Below are positions 46,124 to 56,577 of a stretch of 64,000 nt of DNA, in pieces. A model generated the notes under the pieces. It was not told where the DNA came from. It was given only the letters and a program-made list of their open reading frames with translations, and did no database searches. How positions within the stretch are numbered: position 1 is the stretch's first letter; the number at the start of each line of letters is the position of its first letter. This DNA comes from Paragyromitra xinjiangensis (Eukaryota; Ascomycota; Pezizomycetes; Pezizales; Discinaceae): assembly GCA_038503065.1 (NCBI GenBank), contig JBCAMK010000020.1, forward strand, positions 1,054,001 to 1,118,000, in the 5' to 3' direction. The translations under genes and the position numbers were made by a program.

Positions 46124-49100
46124 ATGGCTCAATCCACCGAAGAAGCATTTCTCAATCTTCTGAGAGATATTTTTAGCATTTCTTGCATTCATATTACCTC
46201 TTCTCTCTTAAATCCTATGGCAGCTGGCCCAATTTTTTCTGCTTCTGCTTCATCTGGAAACGAGTTGCAGACGATGACGCTCCTCCTCCGTGAAGCACAC
46301 TCCGCATCTCTATCACAACTTGTCGAGTTCCTGCTCCAGCTCCTTCTAAGTCATCCACCGTTCAAACATACATCACCGAGGCTTCTTGAAGGCCATCAAT
46401 CCCGTTTCCTTGCTATTTGGAAAGGAGATATCGATGTTTCTTCGGCAGCTGAACTTTCTCCAACTGCTACTGATGGTAGACAAGGTCTAACGCCTCTTCA
46501 AGGCCTGAATCTACTGGTAGAACTTCGGCTCTCGTTCCAAAAACTGGATGAAGTAGGTTTTAGATTTGTCTCTGAGCTGCTTTTATCATGCGTCTATCGG
46601 TTGTGCTCGGCAAGTGGTGGTTCCGGACAAAACTGGGTGAATGTCCACAAAAAAACCGTGGATATTCTCACCGAATTGTTATGCAGCGTTCCAACGGTTA
46701 GCTGGCTAAAGCAGGAAGAGAATGCCAAGTATATTACCGCAGTGTGGAAGTGCTTACAGCTTTTGACATCTGGAGCAACATGGTGGGGCAAGAATGAAGA
46801 CTTCGGGATGAGTTTGGAGAGACTGGCTAGGCGGTTTTGTGAGTTAATATCAACTAACTCTGAGATATTATCCCATGACTGACAGTTCACTGGGTAAATT
46901 AAAAGTTATATTATCTACAGCCTCTTCGCTTCTTTGGGGAGCTTTACGCGTGGACTTGATGCCTGCGGACATCCACCCAACGCTGTTACTTCTTTTAGCA
47001 CCACTGGAACGTCTTCACGGAATCTCGGTTTCCGAGAAGATAGATGCGTTTACGCCAACCCCATTTAAATTTCCTGTATTGTCGGTGCTAGACAGACATG
47101 AATTCACAAAACCTTATGAGTTTGCAAACTTGAGAGTTCTGTTTGTGGCGTGGGTGAATGCGGATGCAGTGCATCGGGAGATTGAGGAATTTAGGAGGCC
47201 GTGGGGGATGGATAAGATTTTACAGCATAAAGATGCATACAAGCGTTTAAAGCTGCACCCAGAAAGTGCGGTGAGGGTTGCACTGGGGTATATCTTTAAT
47301 GAGGTACAATTGGGAAGAGAGAGTATGTTGCATGAAATCTCACTCACCCCAAATTCCAGGGTTAGGGTTTGCTGATTTTAGTATAGATTTCAAACCTAGC
47401 ACAGATCTTAAAGCAATTGAGTTACTAAAGATATTTGTGAGTCATCGAAATGCAGAAGCCCTTAGGGATGGTGTGTCAGCTCCTACTTCTTTTCTAGCGG
47501 CGCCGGGGAAACCAGAATCGATACCAGAGGCCTGTATTATCATGAATGCAGAGTGGGTGCTGCCATGGATGTGGCGGCGAAGAAATACGGATCTAGAATT
47601 TGTCATACTTATGACCAGTGTGTGGATGTTTGCTTTATGGGAAGAAAGGGAGGTGCTAATGGATGAACATCCCATGTTCAAGGTGATGGTGAAACATCAT
47701 ATTGTATTGGAGGTGTTTAATGTTAGTTATCGATCTGGCCAAACGGATTAGACTGCTGATTATAGTATGGTCAGGACTTCTTTAGGTATCTGTTTTCACA
47801 CGACTTTATCATCAGCATGGGAACTCCTGAAAAAACCTTAAGCTGGATTTGTCAGCTATTGACAATAACTTTACAAGTTGTTCGCCTGTTTTCGGCTCCA
47901 AAGCCTAGGATGGTAAATCAACAACTATATGTACGAATGATACGGTGCTTTGTAGACTCGGTGGACCAGGAGTGGATTTCGACTTCCTGTAAGCTTTTCC
48001 CTCACGGCAGCCTTGTATTGATCATCAAGTTTATGAATTCGCTAGGCTGGGTACTCGTGTGCGAGATATTCACCAGGATTCCCAGAAACCTTCTGACGGA
48101 AGTATTTTTATCTGCTAAGGTAGGAAGTAAGATGGATTTATGTAAGTTTTCTAGAGTAGATCAGAGACTCCTACCCATTTTCAGGAACGTTTCTGAGTAC
48201 ATATAGTTATACCCGTCCTTCTCCGTGAAATCGAAACAGTGACCAGTCACTGCGAGAATCACTCGGTCAGCAGTTTGCCAATAGAGACTCTGGCCGCTCG
48301 ATTGGAGAACTTGACTGTAATGCTGCAGTTTGTGATTTTGGCTGCGAGGGCGGATAGCGAGATTTGTGAGGACCTGGTACTGTATTATCAATCTTCTATT
48401 TCTTACGAACTATTCTTAGGTTCCTCACTCGCGAAAAAATCACATTTCATCGCCTCAATGTTGAAATACGTCGACCAGGACTATGGATTGCTCTTGATCC
48501 GCTCTTCTAGGCCAGAGCTGATATGGACACATGCGGCATCCGTTGGTGCAGCATGCGAAATCCTTATCGTGACATGGTTTGGCGTGGGAATAACATCTGT
48601 AATCGGAGAGAGTGGTAATGTTAGTGCCCCATTGGTGGGGGGCATGATGGGGGAGGTAAAAGAACAAGCAGCTATGAAAGTTGCCGTGAAGCTGATTGGA
48701 CATAGCTTTGAGATGTCGTATGTCATATGTAAGTTTTGTTTCTCTACATGCAATCGGTGAGACGTGAACGATGATGTTGAGGGATGCGGGAAAGCACCGT
48801 TGTGTGGGCTGGTTGCGGTACTAGGGGCAGATGCGTGGGCGAGTAACCAGTTTACATATCTGGATATTTTCAGTTATATTAGGATGGTGCTATTACAACA
48901 TGTAAGTATCTTTTACTCAGAGATTCATGAAATTTGGGGCGCCATCTGGGAGAGTCTAGCTTTGAGGGCATCGGGGGTGTCGCTCGGGCTGCTGAGTTTA
49001 CTGATAAATGGTTTAGGGAGCTCATAAGTGGTGTTGCCTTTTTCCGGTCTTTATCCAAGCCATCACGGCTTTACTGAATGTCGATGCTCCAATACGTATA

Positions 49101-49622
49101 GCTCAAACCATCATAACCAGTCGTTCAGAGAATGGGGTCGAGGCTTACGTAAATATAGGTCAGATTTTGCTTGAGAATAGATGGAATTTAGAGCTGGTAG
49201 TTGCCATGGTCGCTCGTATTAAAAATGACAAAATGTGCTGTAACGACTGCGGGGTCGACTTCTCAGAGTCAATTCTGGCTCTTGTAGCGCTGTTGGTTGA
49301 GAGGCGTCCGGCTTGGTATCGGGATTTGATGGAGGGGGGTGGAATGGGGCGGTATTCAATGCTGACAGCAGAGATTCTTGAGGAAGTTTTTGAGAAGATA
49401 TTGGGAAAGACTACAGGGGAGAACGATCAGATGAAATTAGCAGGACTGGTGATAAGGATCTTAAAGGCATTTCCGGAATGGGCGAATAAAGGAATGGTGA
49501 TGGAGAGGAAATTGGAGAGAGCTATAGGAAAGCTGGGGAAGGAATATGAAGGGAGCGAGAAGGTGTTTTACCGGATTTATGGACCTATTGAGGGAGTGCC
49601 GTTCTGCTTAGTGCCTTCTTGA
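46124..49622 (+). CDS. Seven-exon helical protein of unknown function
   Basis: I do not recognise this gene. Phase-consistent splicing gives exons 46124-46838, 46921-47322, 47360-47721, 47775-48141, 48207-48728, 48795-49010 and 49060-49622, for 1048 residues. Each junction was chosen because it restores an open frame with GT..AG ends (donors GTGAGT, GTATGT, GTTAGT, GTAAGT, GTAAGT, GTTTAG). The second acceptor could be 46904 instead of 46920, and intron 5 could end at 48761. The protein is rich in Leu, Val and Ile in helix-like spacing throughout, for example LLRDIFSISCIHITSSLL, without signal peptide or obvious low complexity. That resembles an alpha-solenoid (HEAT/ARM-like) scaffold, but this is inference. 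Start at ATG 46124 (MAQSTEEAF); 46088 is a weaker non-ATG extension. Single-frame gene callers would split it into six or seven pieces. Confidence 0.72.
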
Positions 49623-50248
49623 GGTATGCAATGCCTTTGGGAAGGTAGGATGTATTCGGGTGTGGGTAGGTTTCGATTTTTCTCAGTGGTGAATTAGATG
49701 CAGTGGCAATGATATGGGTAGAAGGTAGGCAATTTGCTGGAGATGTTGGCTATGCTTGAAGTTAGTTTTTATCTTCTCATACGAACGTACATGTAATATT
49801 GTCTCCTGATCCTAATAGAAAGCCATGGCCAGTTTCTCTATTGCCGGGTAACACGAGAATCATCTAAAATAAAATATGCGATTCTATTTCTGGGAGAATA
49901 TCTTAAAGAAGTTGGTTGGTAGATCTTGGGAATTAAATGGTGGAGTTGGTTTGATGAGTTATTGAATGCTTGGATTGGCTATGAAATTGCTGTTATAGCT
50001 GATTGGTATGGGTGATTACTAACGGGTATAGATTAAAACTTTATGGAAATTTTGAGTCTAGAATTCACGTAGCTGACACTATTGGTGCGATCAATAGAAC
50101 AGGACTATGGTTTGAGTGGAGTGCCTGATGCCCTTCAATTTTTTCAACGTGAACATTTTCATACAGACTCCTAGCAAAGATATTGAAATTGAACACAGGA
50201 TTGGATATATTTATTCCTAATACACAGCTAACTATTCCCCCGTACTGC
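49623..50248. other. Convergent intergenic region
   Basis: AT-rich DNA between two convergent genes. No gene seen; presumably both 3' untranslated regions. Confidence 0.5.
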
Positions 50249-51124
50249 CTATTTCTGCAAAATCCATTTCTGCGCCTCCTTCGCCGCTTCCTCTGCCTTC
50301 TTCGGGTCACTCAAAATCTCCTTCAACCTACTTGGTTCTGGTATATCGGCACCCTTCTGAACTGCCGGCCTCTCCCCAACCTGTTTGAGCCATTTCTGAA
50401 CAGCCGGGAACTTCTTCAGGTCGACACCAGACCATGGTGCGCTGTGAGCCCATCCCCACGTGGTGATATCAGCGATCGTCAACCGATCGCCAACAATGAA
50501 CCCGCTAGAGGAGGCAGCGAGCCGCGCATCGAGAATGCCGTAAAGACGCTCAGCTTCGGTGATGTAGCGATTGATAGCGTAGGGGACCTTTTCGGGAGCG
50601 TAGCGGAAGAAGTGGTTCGCTTGTCCCTGCATTGGGCCAACACCAGCGTTCTGGAAAAATCTGTTTTAGGTTCATCAGTCTAGGTCTCTGTGAGGTTCAA
50701 TGGATCGGGGGACATACAGCCATTGTATAGTTTCCCAATGCTCCCGTGTGCCCTTCGGGTATGAGATCTTGTGCTCTTTATCGTATGTCTCGACGAGATA
50801 CTGCAGGATGGCACCGGATTCAAAGACGTGGAGTTCTTTACCGTCCGGGAAAGAGCTGTCGGTGATCGCCGGGATGCGGCCATTGGGATTAACGGCAGTG
50901 AACCATGGTTCTTTCTGGACTCCGGTGGAGATGTCGACTTTCTTGACGGTGTATGGGAGGCCGAGCTCCTCGAGGGCTATGGAGATTTTGACACCGTTGG
51001 GAGTCTGCGCGGTGTAGAGCGTGATTGAAGGATTAGAGGACATGGTGCGGAAAGTGGAATTGAAATTGGGTAATCTGGGTAGGTGTTTTGTGATGTGGAG
51101 AAGTCTGCTGGTGCTGCGGTACAT
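50249..51124 (-). CDS. Glutathione S-transferase, Ure2-like
   Basis: Exons 51124-50718 and 50660-50249 give 272 residues. The intron 50717-50661 has donor GTATGT and acceptor AAACAG, phase 2, restoring QWLFFQNAGVGPMQGQ. The N-terminal thioredoxin-like domain starts at about residue 34 with ITLYTAQTPNGVKISIALEE and includes NPNGRIPAITD (cis-Pro loop) and FESGAILQYL (glutathione gamma-glutamyl site). The C-terminal helical domain has NHFFRYAPEK and DRLTIADITTW. This is the Ure2p-like class of fungal transferases, which conjugate glutathione to electrophiles or reduce peroxides. A second ATG at 51043 would remove 27 basic, acid-free residues that look like a mitochondrial presequence. Confidence 0.92.
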
Positions 51125-53980
51125 AATGGGAGTCTGATGGAGGGGGGAGGCCTAGGGTTTATATAAGATTGTGGCATTGTCATCTGCATGACGGCATCTG
51201 ATTTTATGGGCAACGGTTGCATTGCGGATTAGATATCCAGCTACGGGAATTGGAGCGTCTCTGGGTTTCGATTTTCTTCTTGACCTTCGTGGTTGATTGC
51301 TGGTAGAGAGATATGTCAGCACTTTGTTTGGGTATTGTTGGTGTTGCATCGTGCACGAATCGGGATGCGGGGTTGACGATCATGGTGGATTTCTAAGCAT
51401 GCACGTGAGTCCCGTGGAGCCAGGTGTAACAATACAAAAACTCCCCGAAAAACTCCCCGAAGAGACATGAAAACTAATCACACTGCACATGTCCGTGTAA
51501 TCAGGAGCAGCTGCCGAGCTTGTTGATTGAGCGGAGTTAGGAAAAATTAAAGGCCGTGGTACGAAGTTGGATTGGAGTTAACTTCCGGCCGATAGACTTC
51601 TTAGCAGAGGAATGTAGTATTATGTTTACTTGGATTACTTCACGTCTTTTGCAGGTTTCAGATATCGTACAGGTGCTAAGGTATGTAACTAGCATGGACC
51701 ATCATGCGGCGTAGAATCTCTATCATTAATTCCTTCTTTCTATGATCGTTTGGTTGGCCAACGGGAATTCGCTGAGTGGGGTTTCTGAGTTCTCGGAGGC
51801 TTTCTTTTTCTTTTTTCGTGTTATGGGGGCTATAGGAGAGGACTTGAATACGACGATGGAAATTCTAAGTTTAGTAATTACCACGAACGCTTCTGCTAAG
51901 CTTTTTCACAAGTTTTCTGGTGTAACCCGTCGTGGCGCCGATGATTCGTGAGCCGCCTTACCGTCGATATTTGTTCTCTCCTCTCACTAGACTTTATCGG
52001 GTTAGTTTTCTTTATTCATACCCTGAACCACAACCGTGAAGCTAGCAAAATGATTATTCTTCAAGTTTGGTGCAGCGGTTGGCCAAGCATTTTTTTACCC
52101 CCCCTGGGCCTGACCCCACGCTCCCAGAGTTGCAACTGAAGACGTACTCGGTCATCTTAATCGTGAGCATTGAGCGGCCTGGCCTCTGCACCTATTTTTC
52201 GTAGCAATTACTTAGAACTGGGAGAGATACTCGTTTAGTAATGGCGATCTCAAAGTTTCGGTATCCCCTTCAGTAAATCTAGAACAGCATGTAATCATCC
52301 AACTTTATCGCTACCTGTGGATCGTCACGTCACAGCCAGGGCAAGAAGCTCACGCTGACCAAGCCCATTTACTATAGGAGATATCCTAAAGAGCATCATT
52401 ACCGGTGCGTGCCTGCAGTGCGGTGAAGTTCCCTGTTTGATATCTGCCATGCGTTCGGGGGTAAGTAATGAGGAGGTTGATATTGACTGTGCATCTAGTT
52501 GTAATTCTAGGGCTACCGCTAGGCTTGAGGTCGGTGATGTTAGACCGTTCTCTTGACGTTAGCCCCAGGGAGTTTTTTTATTGCTCTAGGGTCATTTGTG
52601 AGATATTGATTTTCTTCATGAAAAATCACTCGGATTGGAAATTGCTAGCATGGGTCCCAAGAATATTTTAGGTTATTCAATATAGTAATGATGACCCTAC
52701 GTGAAGCAAGTATAGGAATCAAGGACTAAGACAACTCAAGGAAAGCATAGAGAGAAAAAAAACCTTTATACCATCATCTCTTACAATTGCCATATCAATT
52801 TCCCCATCGCTAATGGACTCATTTAGCTATATATTCCTCCGTAGGAAGCTCTTCAGTGAGAGAATTATGGGGAAGGTTGAAACCAAGAGAATAGTATAGT
52901 CCCGCCGATACTCCGTGATAGTTAGGGAATGTGGCTATGTTGGCAATAGATGTGGAAGCGTTGCGAATGTTATTGAGACTTTAGGGTATCCTATTGGTAA
53001 GGTAAATTATATCACCAACGCCTCCATCAATAACCGCTGGCCCATTTAGATGGCAGCACTATTTGATGTACATTCATTAGCAATTGTAAGGAGCTGAAGG
53101 AGAGATCAGTGAGTCACCCACCTCATATACTTCTGGGATTGGGAGGTGATAGAGTCTCTCGGTTTTCGCCGCACGCTTTGCAATCTGCTCACTCGTATCT
53201 TAAAGAGAATTGGTAGTGTATTTTGAAGGGAGGGTGCTATATAAGATAGTATTGGCACGAACGTCAAACGATTACACCATTTTTCTGGTCGTGGCTGGTA
53301 CAAGGGGCCAAAACATGGTGGAGGGCTGCTCCAAGATTTCAGGACTTCTAGTAGATGTGTTGGAAAAAGTACTAATGACGGAGACGCCAAAGGACGGGAC
53401 GGGGATAGTGGCGGGACGGTGGAGAGAAGGGAACGGTTTCAATTGGATACCTGAGGAGGATTATTTCTCCATGCGGGGGATTTCTAAGTTTTTGGTGTAA
53501 CTAAGCTTGGTCCATCTTTCGGGCATAGTTGGGGAGGAGAATGGGTTTTATTAAAGAGGGGAGTTAGATCTGAGCATGCAGTGAGCTAAGACGTCTGCGA
53601 GGTTTCTGTGCTTTATATTCTATCGGTTTGCGGCTCTGGTTAATCGTATGCTCCTTATAATACGATATTCTAATACCCACAGCTAACAAAATGACCTAAA
53701 GAAAGTTACAGAATCTGGAATCGTAGTATTAACGCGCTGTATCTTTTTATAAGCTGTTCAAGGAGTTAAACCGCCCGCAACACTAGGTGAATGGAGTAAA
53801 GGGACTGATGGGTAGCAAATGTTGTACAGTGATCTATGCACGGATGGTTATCTCCACCCCTGTGACTCCCCGAGTTCGAGGCTACCAAATGAATGTTGGG
53901 AATATTTCCTGGTGTAGGAAACATCACGTGAGTCGATGCGGCTCTGCGCCAACCCACCAACCAACACTGAAAGCATCATC
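51125..53980. other. Intergenic region with a possible decayed gene
   Basis: No intact gene. Between about 52830 and 53500 both strands show protein-like stretches (a 96-codon plus frame ending 53500, and broken minus-strand stretches such as FPNYHGVSAGLYYSLGFNLP near 52870-52930) but no model that splices cleanly. It could be a pseudogene on the minus strand. Confidence 0.35.
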
Positions 53981-55222
53981 ATGTCGCCCTCCTTCACTTC
54001 TGGATTCAATCCCAGCCAAATTTACCACCGGATTTACACCAAAAGATCACCTCGATCTCAGTTCGCCATGTCAGAACTCACCGATCTAGAAGCCATTTTA
54101 GCGGGACCTTCGAACCCTAATCCACCTTCTCAAAGGAAGAAGGTCCGTATCGTGTGTGTGTCAGATACACATAACTCATCACCGTTGGATGGGCAGTTTA
54201 AGATACCGCCAGGAGATGTTTTAATCCATGCAGGGGATATGACGAACCAGGGGTCGCATACGGAGCTGAAACGGGTAGTTGAGTGGATTGGGAAGTGTGA
54301 GCATGAGGTCAAGCTTGTAATCGCTGGTTCGCATGATACCCGCTTTGGAATAGCGTCGCAGGCCTGACTATTTCTCCCAGGAAATCATGATGGTGTAACC
54401 CTGGACTCGGATTTCCATGACAGCTTCGGAGCAAATTTCCACAACCAAGCGCCGCAGTCACATATGGACAACCTTTCTCTTTTTACCTCCCAAGAAGCCC
54501 GTAGTAAGGGAATTATCTACCTTAACCACCAAGCAAAAAAGATCACATTAAAAGACGGGCGAACATTTAACGCCTTCGGCTCACCGTGGAGTCCAAAATG
54601 CGGTCTTTGGGGGTTCGGATATAAAGAACCACAAGATCTACAAGAAAGCATATGGACGGATATCCCACTCAACACCGACGTATGAAGTTTGAATTCTATC
54701 TGCAATATTGAATAGAAAGTGACTGTATTCCGGGAGTAGATCCTAATAACTCACGGCCCTCCTAAATTTCATCTCGATGGTGTGGCTGCTCGTCGTGGCT
54801 GCGAGTACCTCCGGCAAGCGCTATGGAATGTTCGCCCGCTTTTGCACGTATTTGGGCATATCCATGAATCACGTGGAGTTGAGCGTGTGAAATGGGACTT
54901 AGCCTCTCGGTTTATTAAATACAAGGAAGCATCCGTCGCTGCGATTGAGGATCCTACGCCTGAGAGGGCACGCATGTTTGTGGTGGACCTGACTAAAAGG
55001 AAGGGTGAGTCATTGGATAACGACGGGACGCGGGAAGGAAGAAACGAGAGTTGTCTTGTGAATGCGGCAATGGTTACTAGGCCATGGGCGAAGGGTATCG
55101 GACATGGAGCGAGGGCTAAACCTATTATTGTAGATTTAGATGTAAGAGTGTCAGGTGATAGACAAAGGGTAATGGCCGGCGAGCCGGAGGTCGAGGGGAT
55201 GAAGGTTATTCAGGAAGAGTAG
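53981..55222 (+). CDS. Calcineurin-like metallophosphoesterase
   Basis: Exons end at 54326, then 54381-54679 and 54740-55222. From ATG 54068 the protein has 346 residues; ATG 53981 would add 29. Intron 1 (54327-54380, unusual donor GTTCGC) and intron 2 (54680-54739, GTATGA) are phase-consistent. All metal-ligand motifs appear in order: VSDTHN, HAGDMTNQG, IAGNHD (created by the intron 1 junction), LITHGPP (created by intron 2) and FGHIHESRG. This is the MPPED1/2-like group of binuclear-metal phosphoesterases found widely in filamentous fungi; the physiological substrate is unknown. The last 120 residues are polar and less typical. Catalytic residues are complete, so the gene is probably functional. 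Confidence 0.9.
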
Positions 55223-56577
55223 GATGCCAGGGACTTTTCTCACCCGAAATACCAATCCGGAGTAGCCAGAGAGTAGTCGGGTTATTTCATGTGAACCAGG
55301 ACCTAAATTGCTCTTATGGAGTAGCCAATAGCGAGTGAGAGATCGTGATGTATTCGAGCCGTACATTGAGTATCTATTATCCCGGCCCGAAAATTTGTTT
55401 GGGGGATATTTGGCTTATTGGTACATGTGAATGATCTATTATGGAAATTATGTCCTCGGGGGTTATTGGGTGATTGAATGTGAGTCCCCTGTTACCGGGA
55501 GTGTGCTCTCGAGTAGTGGGACTGGTTATGGTGTCTGTATTGAGTAAGAAATGGGGCGAAGGTGTGGGGTTCAAGGGAGGGTTTTTATTCAATCTCAAAG
55601 AGATGCAATACTTTAAGTGGAACTTTCGAGAGTGAGGGACCTTAGATGCGGAGGGCGGTTGGGCTTGGTAAATTATTTTTAGACAGAAACGAATAGTCTT
55701 GAGGCGTAATGCTATGGATCCCGGGGAAGCTGAATGGAGGTAAACACGGGAAGGAGAAGAATTAAAGAAGAGAAACTACATGTAAGAGTGGAGGTAGCAC
55801 AGCTGTGAAGATGAACAGGGAGCTAGGTAAGAGAGATTACGTATGGTAGAATCTATCAAAGTTTCACCCTCATGATACTTCCAGGGGCTTTGATACTTAT
55901 GGAATACGATCGACGGTTCTCCTAACAAGACATTTCATTGTAGTTTTTTTTGAGTTGAGAGGTAGGGATCGATAGAGTCTCTATCGCGTAGATTCTGTCT
56001 GTTCATTAATTTCTTAGCCTGGAAACCGTGTTGCTCCTTAGAAAGCTTAATATCGTAGTTTGACATGATTTTATCTGAGGATGTGTCCCAGCCATTAGTT
56101 TAATATCTTGACGATACGTGTATCTTTTAATATCAGAAATTACTGTACAATCTAACTTGCTACATGCTAATATGGACAGCGCCAGGTAAAGCTTGTTATC
56201 TAAATTTATTTTGCTACATTTTTCTGGCTACATAACTGTGTGGTAGTTAAAGTGTATAAGAAGTTTAACCTGATGCGTATAAACCCACCCTATCCCGTTT
56301 CACGGGAACGGACTCATACCTATACAATTTAAACGAATACCACCACATGGCGCCATAATTCGAAACACAAAAATATTAAAACAAGGAAATCCCGGCCACT
56401 TATCCGAGAACGTAGTTATCCAAAACTGCCTCCGACTCGCCAAAAAAATACGTATTGCTACAGTTCTCCATCATTCAAAAGCCCATTGTGGCATATCTTT
56501 TATATGTTTTTTTCCTATCTTTTGAAAATTCGTCCGACATCTGCTTTGATGTCTGCCCCCCCGGGCTTACTATCGCC
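55223..56577. other. Convergent intergenic region
   Basis: AT-rich, 1.35 kb, no gene or repeat structure that I can support. The stops of the flanking convergent genes border it. Confidence 0.5.

Noticed and set aside
53210..53500. 96-codon plus-strand frame with protein-like composition
   Set aside because: Starts at a non-ATG codon in the available frame, joins nothing upstream, and overlaps better candidates for a decayed minus-strand gene.
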